Shown piece after piece: positions 43,799 through 54,431 of a DNA stretch of 64,000 nt. Under the pieces are notes generated by a model. It did no database searches. It saw nothing but the letters and a program-made list of their open reading frames with translations, and had not been told where the DNA came from. Source of the stretch: Microbotryum silenes-acaulis (lineage: Eukaryota; Basidiomycota; Microbotryomycetes; Microbotryales; Microbotryaceae); the NCBI GenBank assembly GCA_003665825.1, contig QPFY01000007.1, positions 930,001 to 994,000 on the forward strand, read 5' to 3'. Numbering within the stretch: position 1 is the first letter of the stretch; each line of letters opens with the position of its first letter. A program made the translations under genes and the position numbers.

Positions 43799-46700
43799 AT
43801 GGCTCTGGTCTCGACGTTGCCACCTCCTTCCATCATCAGCTCGCCCTCGTTCGGTCATCCCCACCACCGTGCCTCGTCGCCTGGATCAGCAGCAGCAGTA
43901 GCCCGCGTCAGCAGTAGTAGCCCTCGCGCGACCGCCGCAGAGACCTCGACCAGCTCGTCATCAGCCGGCGCCGCGTCGCCTCGATCGTACCCGTCCAACA
44001 TGGCCTCTGCCGGACCACCGACGATCCAGTGGACACCGCCCGCGTTCGTCGATCTCAACCCGACCTCGAGCAGAAGCAGTGTTTCAAGCTCCAAGCCCAC
44101 GTCGCCGTCGCTGCAACCGAGCGCCATGTCCGGCCCCAGCACGAGCTCGCGACCTCAACCCCCCTTGTTTAACTCGGCAGCCAACGCGTCCTCGACTCCG
44201 ACGTTGTCACAGAGGCGGTCATCGGGCCACATCGCATCCGGTTCGACCAGCCCGTACGAACCGTCACCGGCTGGCTCGTCGCATCGCCAGGCGCAACACG
44301 CGGCCCCAGCTCACTCCGGCGGCGCCCAGACGATTGCTGCGAACCGCCCGTCGTCGTCGTCGATGGCGCCGCTCGGCCCCAACCCAGGTTCAGTCTCAGC
44401 AACAGGATCAGGGGTGGGTGGTCACCACTTCCCGGCCTTCTCTTCGGGACCGCACCCGCACGCCGTGCACGCGTTCCCGCATCCGCAATACCCCTTCATC
44501 CCTTCGCCGCACCCGCACCCGCAGTCGTCCGGGTTCGCCGGGCCCCACGATCCCGCCGTGTCGGCCGCACAGCAGCAGCACCACCAGCAGATGTTGATGC
44601 ACCACGCCCACTTGCAACAGCACCAATGGCAAATGGAGATGATTAGGAACGCGACGTTGCAACAACAGCAACAGCAGCATCAACATCACCAACAGCAGCA
44701 GCAGCAGCACCTCCGGGATCACTACCAACAGAATCAGCAGCAGCAACTACTGGGTCTGTTTTTTCATTTCATCATCCTGTTTCACAATCGTTTTTTCAAT
44801 CTCCAAAACAGGGCCCATCGGTGGTTTCAGAGACGCTGTGTATCGCGTCGCGCCCCGAATCGGCAGATCGACCTTGGGCGCAGTGTTGTCCCTTTCACGC
44901 GCAACCCTAATTTGGGGCCTCGCAAGGTTCATTATCTTGCGAGCCCGAGCCATATCGGGGATAGCACGGATTTTTGGGACTGCTTTCATGAAGTGGTACA
45001 TATGTAGCACCATGCAGCATGATCTGTGATCCCGATCGTCCCGGTGCGCTGTTTGTCGTAGCTCGGAAACCTGTTCGGATTCGAGCTGGCCCGAGGACGT
45101 TGCGCTTGCGAAAGGATCGACGCCTATCGTGCAGCGTAGACCACCGACACAGGCCGCACCGCTTTATTTTTTCCATCTAGGATTTGAACCATCACTGACG
45201 TTGCTCCTTCCCCCAATCCCAATTTCCCACTCCACAGCATCCTCTCGGCAACGCACCCAGTCGGGACCCTCTTCCTCAAACAAACCCTTCAACAGCTCTC
45301 AGATCTACACATCGTCACCCTCGTCGTCCTTGACCCAATTCCTGCCCTATGACTTGGCTGGAGCGATGCCCACTTTCCAACCACGGGCCCACTCCACGGG
45401 GTCCGGGGCTTACCCGACTCCGCCAGGAAGCACCGAGGGGACCTCCGGCAGCAGCAGCGGAGGCGGTGGAAGTGGCCGCGAGTCGCACCACCCGTACCGT
45501 CGCTCGCCGTCGCACCCTCGTACGCCGGGCCACTCTTCCGCTTCGTCCGGGTCGTTCTCTTCATCTTCGCACCCGACCACGCATGGTGCGACGACTTCGG
45601 CGTCTTCGATCTACACCGCCAACTCGTCGGCCAAGAACAGCTCAACGAGCATCGTCGTCCCCCCCGCGTTCCAGTCGTTACCGAATAGATCGAGCACGTC
45701 CGTTTCTTCCATCCCCCGATCAGGTGCTGCCGCGACCCATGACATGGGCGCCTCGCTACGGCCCCGAACCGACTCGCAGGCGTCCACCAAGTCGACGTCG
45801 TCCTCGAAAGGACCCCACAGTAATGGCTCGGGCGGAACGACGCCGACGCACCACGCACGGCAATCGTTTGACACGGCTCGCTCGGCGACGCCCGTGCAAG
45901 CGCTCAACGCCTCGGGCGGGGGCAAGAAGCCGAGCCCGCTGGGACGCAAATCGTCCGACGAGCAGTTCCGCTCCGCGACCACTTTTGCCCCCCTGCACGG
46001 CGACGACGGGGAGGAATCGGACGATACCACCGCTGCTACGCGTGCGCCCGACAAGGTCAAGAAGGGGATGGGCCAGAAGTTCAAGAAGGCGTTCGGCGTG
46101 TCGAGCTCCCCTTCGAGCTCGAGCCTGGGCCTCACCGAGGCTGAATTAGACGGCCGGGGACCAAAAGTCATCGCCATGCCGCGCGCCAGTCACAGTTCGG
46201 ACGATCTGCCCCTGTCGGGTATGGCCGCCTCGGGTCGTCGTACCCCGACCCTCGCCTCGAGCTCGGCGTCGGTCATGACGGGTTACTCGACCGCGACGTC
46301 CAAACCGCCGACGAGCAAGAGGGGACTCTTTAGCGGCAAGTTTAATTCGTCGACGGACAACCTCTCGATCTCGTCGACCGTCTCGAGCGCTTCGGTCATG
46401 ATTCGCAAGATTGGCCAATTGGGCAAGTCGGCGAGGCGTAGCAGCATGATGAGCCTGACTAAGGCGTTCAAGAGCAGTGGGAAGGACAAGGAAGGCTCCT
46501 CGTCGGTAGCGTCGGCTTTCACCGATGACGCCACGGCCACCACCCCGAGCAAGAAGGACCCCAAACGCAGCACTGGGTCCGGCACGAGCTCGGCAACGAC
46601 GAGCGTTTCGCACGCCACGGCCGAACACGAGGGTCGCGGCAGTTCGTCCTCGGGTGTCACGGGAGGAATCTCGCCGGCAGCCGCTCTCGCTCGTCGACAA

Positions 46701-47827
46701 CAGCAACACTATGCCGAGCAGGAGGCCGCCGCCGCCGCCGCCGCTGCCGAGGCCGATCGTCTCCGCGCGCAGGCCGTCGCTGCTGCCCACGAACGCAATG
46801 CCAGCGCCAGTGTCTCGTCGTCGGCTGGCGTTGGGTGGGGTCGCTCCAAGACGCCCGACTTTTCTGAAAGCTCGGTGGCTGAAGGTGGCAAGGAGCGGAT
46901 CAAGCCTCGTCGCAAGTGGAGTCTCGGCTTTGGTTCCAACTCAGTTTCGGCGACGTCGCCGCATCCCTCCACGGCCGAGTCGTCGGGGAGATCGTCCCCG
47001 ACCCCCAGGACGCCGCCCACGACCGGCGTCGCAGACTTTTACCACGACGGCCGCACCCAGTCGAGCGCGACCACGGATGGCGTCGAGATCCTCTCCCACC
47101 AGCCCTTGTTCGGCCGCAGCGTCGGTGGTCACGACAGCGAGCCCGAATACGAGCCTAGTCTCAACCACAGCCTGCGCCGCGAGCCTTTGCGTCCCATCGT
47201 ACCCCGTGGGATCCTCAAGGGTGCGAGTTCGTACCGACAAGACGAGTTTGATCTCGCCAAGCCGCAGTTCCCTCGCGTTCGTGCGAGCTCGTACGATGCT
47301 TCGCACAAGTCCCACGAGCTCCACAACGGCGGCAAAACGGCGCGCATCACGACTATGACGGCGTTCGAGAACCGATTCGATGGTCTCGTTCACCCGCCGG
47401 CAAACTCGGAATCCAACTCGCCTCGTCCCGCTTCGCCCCGTGGCATGAGCGGTCCTACGAGCCCATATTCGAACCCCTCGGCGAACGCGTCGGCCCCTGT
47501 CCTCGATCGTCTGGGCCTCACGGCGTCTCCTCTGCGTTCCCCTGTCTCGCCCGCGCGTCGCATCGTCTTTGCGCCCAACCTGTCCGTCCATACGACCTGG
47601 CCCGCATCCATCTACGACCGCCGTGCCGAGCCGGCGACGTGCAACCGCTTGACGCCGACGTTGGCGCAGCAGATCAAGGAGGAGCTCAACTCGTACAAGA
47701 TGGAGGAGATGGACGTGCACCCTAGCTCGAGGCCCTATACCCATTTCTGTAAGCTCGGACGCTCGCACTTGAACCTCCTTCGAACTTGCACTCACCGCTT
47801 TTCAATTCCGTTCGCACAGTCGTTTGA
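43799..47827 (+). CDS. Large disordered protein with Bni4-like C-terminal PP1-docking module
   Basis: Three exons: 43799-44753, 45238-47748, 47820-47827, giving 1157 aa. Nearly all of it is low complexity: Ser/Pro-rich, a His/Pro segment, a Gln-rich run (about 265-318) and an Ala run (codons near 46727-46746). The C-terminal ~70 residues are different: an RVxF-like PP1-docking motif (RIVF, 1093-1096), YDRRAEPATCNRLTP, QQIKEELNSYKMEEMDVH, and the end THFFV. This resembles the C-terminal module of yeast Bni4, which recruits PP1 (Glc7) and chitin synthase to the bud neck. It is a family-level inference from memory of the motif order. The last coding exon is 8 nt. Intron 1 (484 nt) is far longer than neighbouring introns. 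Confidence 0.72.
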
Positions 47828-49041
47828 GCTCTCCCATATCACCCAAAAGAACGGGTCCAAACGATATGACCCGACCTCTCTCTCCGCCTTTTCCGAAGGA
47901 CCGAAAGCCTCAATCACGGTCCCGGCGACCCGACGCTTCTTCATCCTCGTTCGTCGCATTCCTCGATCCCCCACCCGTTTTTCGCCGTTTCAAAACTGTT
48001 CGCTTCGCCTTCGCACCCCTATACATGTCCACCTTCCGTCGAACGTCCTTCCTCTGCACGCAAAGCCTTTCTCGCACTTACTTGACGCCCTCTTACATGA
48101 AAGCTTGACGCTTTCTTCTCACTCTTAACGGCCCATCTCGTTTCGCATTCTGTCATCGCTTTTTACAACCTTGGGCATTTGCACAAATTTCATCTCCGAT
48201 CACTCACTTTCGTTTTGACCTCGTTCATCTGTGCATCATGTGTCGTGCGCTTTCTCTTTCCAGAGTAGTTCCCTTTTTCTCTTCCGATTGCTCCTGAACC
48301 TCTTTTACTTTCTCGCTTTTGTCATTTTTCCTCAATCTCTTGACTTTCTTTCCCTTTTTCTTTTTTCTTCTCGCATTATGACAATTTGACATATACTAGA
48401 GACAAATCTCGCACCAATCCAAACCAGTCGAGTGCTTGTTTCTTTCTTTCGCTTCGAAAGTTTGGAACAGACCTCACCGCTCTCACACTCTCACTCTCTC
48501 TCTTCCCAACTCAAGACGGAAACAGAATAAAACACATTTGATGTAGAGTTCCCCCCACACAAGCTTTTGCACACCCAAAAGAATAACCAAAAATCCCCCC
48601 TCCACCAAAAAAACACACACCCCCAAAAACAAACAATGCGAGACCCCATCTCCCTCTTCTTCTCTTCGACGTCCCCAATTCCACTCGACAAGTTCCCGGA
48701 AAGCGAATTCCTCACGATCCTACCACGCCATCTAGCGACCTTGACCGAATTTGACGTTTCCCGAGAAAGTATCCGACGATGGTTCGGGCCGGAGGTCCAT
48801 TCACGCGGTAAAAAAAAGGCGAATTATGGTTTTGTTTTGGTGTCCAAAGAAAGGCGAGGAGTGAAAGGAGGTGAACAAAGGGGCGAGAATGAAGAAAGAA
48901 GTTGAGAACGAGCAGAGAAAAGTCCAGAAGGCGTTTCAGTGTGTAGGGTTTTTTGGGGGATTCTTTTGTGTGTTGCGTGGCCTAGTTAGGGTGCGATCCA
49001 CATCTTTTGTTTCTACTGCGTATGCGAGAGAGGGGGTGGGT
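47828..49041. other. Convergent spacer, about 1.2 kb
   Basis: 3' flanks of the Bni4-like gene (+) and of uS14 (-). The region 48130-48620 is dominated by pyrimidine and A/C homopolymer-like stretches. One weak ORF (48636-48905) is listed separately. Confidence 0.45.
48636..48905 (+). CDS. Possible small ORF (weak)
   Basis: ATG in a good context (AAACAATGC) opens an 89-codon frame. Its first 58 codons look protein-like (PLDKFPESEFLTILPRHL, DVSRESIRRWFGPEV) and the rest is basic and low complexity. A possible donor (GGTAAA) lies after the first part. No family is recognised and no domain is evident. Confidence 0.22.
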   Translation: MRDPISLFFSSTSPIPLDKFPESEFLTILPRHLATLTEFDVSRESIRRWFGPEVHSRGKKKANYGFVLVSKERRGVKGGEQRGENEERS

Positions 49042-49900
49042 TTAACGGTTCTAGTGGAGGACAAACGAGATGGGAATTAGTCTTGGATTATGTCAGGGAC
49101 GAGGAGAGTCTTTTGGAGCTCACCTTGACGAAGCCGATTTGGTCGGAGCGTTCTCGGAAGCACTGTCGAGTCCAGGCGTCGAAAGTCAGAAGAATGGTCC
49201 TATCCGTTTGTTTTATATGGGCTACTCACTTGACGGCAGATGTTGATGCCGTACTTGCGGATGAGACCAGCGGGGTGGGTGCAGACGCGGCTATTTCAGA
49301 AAAGGGGGGATCATGGAGAGGTCAGCACTTTTGGGCTCATGCAACACGATAACTCTGCTGTGCCGGTGTCGAGTGTGATGATCGTGGAGATCGTGTGTAG
49401 TAGGATTGCGATGTAGGTGCATGGTCAGGGTTGTGCCATGGCCGTCGGCGGGTGCGTCGGCGGGTGCGTCCTGAGCTGAGCCTATGTTATATCACTCGGC
49501 TCCGGCTCCAGCCCAGCCCAGCCAGGCCCAGGGCAGCCAACGGGGCCCATCGCACGCCAGCGCGAACCCAGCGCACGTCGCACCAATCAGCGACCCCTAG
49601 TGCCCCTGCTCCCACATGTCGTATCTCGTCCGGCGGTATAAAGGTGTGCAGCAAATCGTCCGTAGAGCGATCGTGTCGTGTGCTGATTATAAGCATGGTG
49701 TGTGTAGTGCGCGGTGTGACGGGGCGTACGGGCGATCGAGCCGCGGGGACTGGCGTAGGGCGCCATGGGCGTCGATGGGTCGTCGTCGTCGAAGATGGAT
49801 CCCTTCAGGACTACAAGAGGAGCGGTACAAAGACTTACCAGCCGCGCGAGCCCTTGCCGTACTTTCGCGGGTGCGAGAACCAAACAGCTGCGTGTGCCAT
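49042..49900 (-). CDS. RPS29: 40S ribosomal protein uS14 (S29)
   Basis: Small zinc-binding protein of the 40S head. Four tiny exons on the minus strand: 49900-49839, 49290-49230, 49162-49124, 49050-49042, giving 56 aa, the family's usual length. The sequence starts [20 protein letters not shown], carries the zinc ligands in CRVC and CRQC, and contains [17 protein letters not shown] and QIGFVK, ending NR. The final coding exon is only three codons (AAC-CGT-stop). Intron 1 is 548 nt and contains GC-rich tandem repeats. The gene is easy to miss because no single exon exceeds 62 nt. It is divergent from eS8, with 486 bp between the two start codons. Confidence 0.93.
49444..49467 (-). repeat. 12-bp tandem repeat in uS14 intron 1
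   Basis: Two perfect copies of GTCGGCGGGTGC (as read on the + strand) lie inside the long first intron of uS14. Short CCCAGC-type repeats follow at about 49505-49575. Confidence 0.8.
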
Positions 49901-50386
49901 GATGTTACGTGTGGGATGGAAAGACGAAAGAGGGCAAGCGCAGCTCGCAAAAGACGGGCCGCTGGTGGGCGACCAGGCGCCCCATTCGTCTGCTGCCAGC
50001 GGCGGCGCGCGTGAGCCCAGGCGGTCAGGCAGGCAGGCGCGAGCGAGGGGAGGCGTCTCGGCTGGCTGTGGGCCCAAAAAAAATTGAAAGGCGCGCGTTG
50101 AGCTGAGGCGCGGGCGTTGGCACGGTTGCCAGCCTGCGATGGGCTTGCCGTCCCAGGCGCGCGCGGCGCTGGGATATTGCGCTGGCGCTGTCTGCCTGCC
50201 TTTTGGAATTCAGCGGCCGGCGTGAGCGGTAGGCGGGCCAACTGGGCAGGGCTCTTTTCTCTCGCCTCTTTCCACACGTCAAGCAAAAGTCAGTCCCCCT
50301 GCATCAACCTCACCGCCGGTCTAGTGGCCCTTGGTGCCGTTCCGAAACTGATCCAACTCTATATCTCTCTCGTCACCACCTCGCAG
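49901..50386. promoter_or_regulatory. Divergent promoter shared by uS14 and eS8
   Basis: The 486 bp between the two start codons must hold both promoters, as the genes are transcribed away from each other. It is GC-rich, with repeated GGCGCG/GCGCGC strings. I could not assign a known factor site. Placing coordinated ribosomal-protein genes head to head suggests shared activation, which is inference. Confidence 0.6.
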
Positions 50387-51476
50387 ATGGGAATGTTAGT
50401 TACTGTCCGAGCAACGAGCAGTCGCGGGTCGAGCGAACGACGACGAGGACCAGCAGCAGCCGCAGCGAATCGATGCTGACTCTCCCCTCCACTCTCGACT
50501 TGGCATTACAGTACACGGGACTCGCGCCACAAGCGCTCGCACACCGTAAGTTTGCAATCTTGACGTACATTGCGGACGTACGTAGGCGAGGAGAAAGGGG
50601 TGGTCGCGATGGGCCAGCCGGGCCCGCCAGTAGTTCGATTGGGTCTGCGAACGACGCAAATCGGCCCTGCTGGTGTGGGCCTGGCGCGCTGGCTTGGGCG
50701 ACGGCGGGTCGCGCGAGCTCGCTCGGCTATTCCCTGCGGCGGCTACCAAACCCCACACCCATCGCTGACCCGACCACATCTTGCAATCATCAGGGTGCTC
50801 AACGTGCGCAATACCGCAAGAAGAGAAAGTTCGAGTTGGGTCGCCAACCGGCCATGACCAAGTTGGGCGCCAAGCGCATCCACACCGTGCGCACCCGTGG
50901 CGGCAACACCAAGCACCGTGCGCTCCGTCTCGAGTCGGGCAACTTTGCCTGGGCATCCGAACACGCCACGCGCAAGACGCGCATCATCGGTGTCGTCTAC
51001 AACGCGTCCAACAACGAGCTCGTGCGCACCAACACGATCGTCAAATCCGCCATCGTCCAGATTGACGCCGCCCCCTTCCGTCAATGGTACGAGGCGCACT
51101 ACGCCCAGCCCGTCACCAAGAAGGGGCTCAAGAAGGATGCTTCCGGTGCCGCCGTTGTTGAAGGCGAGGCCAAGACCCAGTCGTCGCACGTCAAGCGTGA
51201 CCTGGCTGAACGACAAAAGCAGGCCAAGATCGACCCTCTGCTTGAATCGCAGTTCCAGGCCGGTCGTCTGTACGCTTCCATCTCCTCGCGCCCAGGTCAA
51301 TCCGGTCGCGCCGATGGTTACATCCTCGAGGGCAAGGAGTTGGAGTTTTACCTCCGAAGGTGAGCTTTGGAGAGACTGGTGTTTGGCGGGTGTCTGCTCG
51401 GGCGGCAGGCTGATCTCGGTGGTTTCCCCTTCTTTCGCTCAGGCTCCGCGCTGGAAAGGCCAAGCACGCCGCCTAA
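50387..51476 (+). CDS. RPS8: 40S ribosomal protein eS8
   Basis: Component of the 40S body. Four exons: 50387-50394, 50512-50545, 50794-51359, 51443-51476, giving 213 aa. The first exon is 8 nt (ATG-GGA-AT). Spliced, the start reads [20 protein letters not shown], the expected eS8 beginning, followed by [36 protein letters not shown] and the C-terminal [16 protein letters not shown]. The 248-nt second intron was inspected for a C/D snoRNA without success. It is head-to-head with uS14. Confidence 0.96.
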
Positions 51477-52303
51477 ATATCTGAGGAATGAGTAAGGATG
51501 GGAAGGGATGCGCGATGACGAGAGGGATTTTAACGGAGGAGGTGCAAGTGGGGAAGTACGCAATCGACCCGATCCCCGCAAGGCCCATCCACTACAAACT
51601 TTCCAAAACGCTCGATTCGTTTCGAGTGAATCTAAAAGTGGGCCCCAAAAGGAAGTGGTAGAGGTCTTTCCCTCTACCACCTGTTCCTTTTCTCGCTTCT
51701 TTCCAAACGTCGTCGCTCTACTTTTCCCCCCCTTCAAAGTTTCTCTTTGATCTAGGGCTCCCCCGGTGTGTTGTCTCTTTTTTGGTTCTTCCTCTTCACG
51801 ATTCCGTTTCTCGATTTTTTGTTCTCTACCAAGGAGGGGAGAACAAAGAATTTCCTCCTCTACTACTTCCTCCTCACCCCCCAACCCTTGCAATTCCAAA
51901 CACCCAGAGATACAAAAACATTCCGACTTTTGCATTGCGAGTGGAAGAGAGAGAAATGTACAACAGGAGGGAACTGCTTTGCTATGCGGGGGTTGCTACT
52001 AGACCCTTTGATGTGAGCTGGCAAGTCTGGTCCGGAGGTCGTGTTGGCCAGCGAATCATAGAGATTTTGTTTCTTGTACATCGAGGTTCTGCGACGGACG
52101 CTCAAATCAGAAAGTGGCATCGGTACCGAGGCTTTGAAGAACGGCGTTCAAAACCAATCTCAACTGACTCGGGAGACTTGGCTGACTTGGCCGGCCCGAC
52201 GACCCCCACTTTCTTTTGAGCGAACACCTCGAGGCGCGGTGATGCGACATGATCGTTCGTGCGAGAGCGTTTTGTTGACCCGGCGCGAGGGATGATCGCT
52301 CGT
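51477..52303. other. Convergent spacer, about 0.8 kb
   Basis: 3' flanks of eS8 (+) and NAA38 (-). The stretch 51660-51850 is strongly pyrimidine-rich on the + strand, and its antisense open frames (Glu/Lys-rich) are composition artefacts. Confidence 0.5.
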
Positions 52304-52678
52304 TCAAATGTAGGCCTCGTTCGAAAAGGTAATGTTTTCCTGCTCTTTCTCTGCGGTCTGTTCGCCCGTATGCAACCACACCCCCTTCCATTCCTTCCTA
52401 GGCACCAACACCATACCGACCGACCGTCCTTCTTGACTCGCCAATCGATTCAAAGGCAAGACCCCTTCCTCTTCTTGTTCGTCCTTCGCAGCGGGGTATT
52501 CGTACGTGTTGTCGAGTACGAGATTGCCTTGTTGGTCGAGGCAGGTGAAGTAACCGATCAGTAGACGCGAATCGGACGCGATGAGGACGGCGAGGGATTG
52601 GTTGAGAAAGGATTCAACGAGTTGGGTGGAAGGGGTGGCGGTGATGGGTGGAATCGGGGGTCGGGGTTGGATGGACAT
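52304..52678 (-). CDS. NAA38: Lsm-like NatC auxiliary subunit NAA38
   Basis: Single-exon gene, 124 aa. It has one Sm-like fold: VESFLNQSLAVLIASDSRLL, IGYFTCLDQQGNLVLDNTYE for Sm1, and SVGMVLVPRKEWKGVWL for Sm2. The insertion of about 25 residues between the two Sm motifs and the divergent Sm2 (no RG-N core) fit NAA38/Mak31, a subunit of the NatC N-terminal acetyltransferase, better than a canonical Lsm protein. The start is taken at the ATG at 52678. The frame remains open upstream but without another ATG. The last 20 residues are not typical of the domain and could reflect an unspliced 3' end. Confidence 0.72.
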   Translation of the reverse strand: MSIQPRPPIPPITATPSTQLVESFLNQSLAVLIASDSRLLIGYFTCLDQQGNLVLDNTYEYPAAKDEQEEEGVLPLNRLASQEGRSVGMVLVPRKEWKGVWLHTGEQTAEKEQENITFSNEAYI

Positions 52679-54255
52679 CTTTTTTTGAGGGGGAAGGAAG
52701 TCCTGGAGCGATCTTGCTGCTAGTCGAAGGAAGAGGGTTGCTCGTGCTGGAAGAGGGGAAAGAGAGGAAGGCCGTGATCGAGGTACCGGTGGGACATTGA
52801 AGCGCAAACTCCGCTCTGAAGTGCTTCAAACCTTTTTACAGCTAGCTCTCTAGGTCGGTCTCTTTACCTGCAGATGGAATGTAACACCACTTAGAACACA
52901 CCTAAAATGGCACGAGGTAAAATGGCGAGGGCAGAATTTGCACGACGGACACAGACGGACACCTCTGTCAGTCGGTTGAAGCAGGTCAGCAAGCGCGGCG
53001 ATGTCTCTTCGACTCTTGCCACCACTTATCCTTGGCAATCACTGGGCAGTCTATCTCGATCAACCCACTTCCCTGAGGAACAGTGACCGGCTGCGGTGAT
53101 TCAGCCGCTTGCAAAGCCTTGACCTGTCACTTTGCGACGAGGACAAGCAAGTTTTGCTTGTCCTGAGTAAGCTTGCCCAGTATTTGCTGCAAATCTGCCC
53201 GGCGCAAGAGACAATCTCGGTCTAGATCCACAACCACATTTTTCTTGGCGACCCGACGACAGCCTCGACAGCTCACTCGAAGAGATGGCCTCCGCCGTGG
53301 TGTGCGAGCAAGTCCATCGCCTTGAGCCTGCAAGGATATCTGTCCGAGTCGATCAGTGTTTCAAAGTCCCACGGGTCGCCTTGATCTCACGAGATGTGGG
53401 AGCCCAGGGGAAGATAGAAAACGACGGTATACCTGCCAGATGGGAAGTCAAGAACGAAGGGCATGGGTGAGCGGCGAGTCGGAAGCGGGGGAAATAGCTG
53501 AAGGGTCGGATTGACGGGGACTTTGACTTGCGATGAGAAAAAAGATCGGGATCATGCGATCGCGAGGCACTACTTCTTCCGAGTCGAATTGTAAACTCTT
53601 ACGTTTAGCTACACGGACTGTGGGTCACAGTATCTTTATACAAAATTATGGTGGATAAGGAGAGAGAACAGAAGCGGACCCCTAGTCATGATTACCGCCG
53701 TCAGATTGGACCCTCGAGTGGGGTACAAAGCGAAATACCACAGACCATGAACTGTACAACACTACACGTTGAATCAGGAAGTCACATCACGCAATCATCA
53801 ATCTACCCTGTTGCCACGAGATGCATCCCCGGTTAGCAATCCTTGACTTGAAAATCTTGTCGATCGAAATGGAAAAGCTGCGACGATCGACCAGCCACAC
53901 CTCCCCGACGCGTCCACTTATCGTCCAAGTCGTGGCTTATAACCTTTCCCTGGTTCCTTTTTGTAGCGGTCCCAGCCACAAGAAGTGCAATATAGGACAT
54001 CCTGTAACCACCAAAAAATTAAATCGTCAACCCGCTGGCCGCGGCGAACCCGACAGTACTCGGTCAAGCCCGAGTAACAGTCTATGTTACAATAGTCCCG
54101 AGATCCGAGCATATCATGGTATCCACGCACTTGCAAAAATACAATGCAATGTACGATCACCAGCAATGCAGCCCACCGCTAAGAGCGTGTACTGGGCCTT
54201 TTTGGTTCAACGATTCACCGCCGTGCGGATGCTCACCCCGCTCACGCAAAAAGAC
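52679..54255. other. Mostly unexplained spacer, about 1.6 kb
   Basis: On the minus strand at about 53500-53127 there are coding-like pieces (MPFVLDFPSGR at 53462 downward, and LRRADLQQILGKLTQDKQNL ending in a stop at 53127). They could form a small multi-exon gene, but I could not find a splice arrangement in which all phases agree. The rest, 53500-54255, is AT-richer with no feature seen. Confidence 0.3.
53141..53163. repeat. Perfect 10-bp inverted repeat (hairpin)
   Basis: GGACAAGCAA, a 3-nt loop, then TTGCTTGTCC. The two arms are perfectly complementary. It could form a cruciform or RNA hairpin. It lies in a possible minus-strand exon, so it may be chance or part of coding sequence. Confidence 0.7.
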
Positions 54256-54262
54256 AAAAAAA
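54256..54262 (-). terminator. Pol III terminator of tRNA-Tyr
   Basis: Seven consecutive T on the minus strand follow immediately after the tRNA 3' end, with a further five-T run 3 bp beyond. Confidence 0.85.
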
Positions 54263-54368
54263 TCTCCCGAACCGGGGTCGAACCGGTGACCTCGGGATGA
54301 CAATGGGCAAGACAAGCTTGCATGAACCTATTACAGTCCCGCGCTGCTACCAACTGAGCTATCGAGAG
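54263..54368 (-). tRNA. tRNA-Tyr (GUA), intron-containing
   Basis: Minus-strand tRNA gene. The acceptor stem is CTCTCGA paired with TCGGGAG (one G-U pair), with discriminator A. The TA-GCTCAGTTGGTAGC D-arm region is followed by anticodon stem CGGGA/TCCCG with loop CTGTAA-A, giving anticodon GTA (54334-54332). The T arm is ACCGG-TTCGACC-CCGGT. A 32-nt intron (54330-54299) lies after position 37, the canonical place for eukaryotic tRNA introns and usual for tRNA-Tyr. A and B boxes are present, and a T7 terminator follows. The D arm pairs only three base pairs and has one extra base relative to the usual form. Confidence 0.9.
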
Positions 54369-54431
54369 GATTATGATCGCCGAGGTAAACTGTTTGACAC
54401 ATAGTTATCAAAACAAACGCGAGGGGGCGGC

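Noticed and set aside
46146..47795. Several long minus-strand and second-frame open frames of 200-280 codons
   Set aside because: They shadow the low-complexity Bni4-like exon and consist of Arg/Gly/Ser repeats. The + frame alone carries the conserved C-terminal module.
50546..50793. Possible snoRNA in eS8 intron 2
   Set aside because: RPS8 introns host snoRNAs in some animals, but I found no convincing box C (RTGATGA) with a matching box D at the right distance.
51348..51935. 195-codon minus-strand frame downstream of eS8
   Set aside because: Its Glu/Lys-rich sequence is the antisense of a pyrimidine-rich 3' region, and part of it is antisense to the eS8 end.
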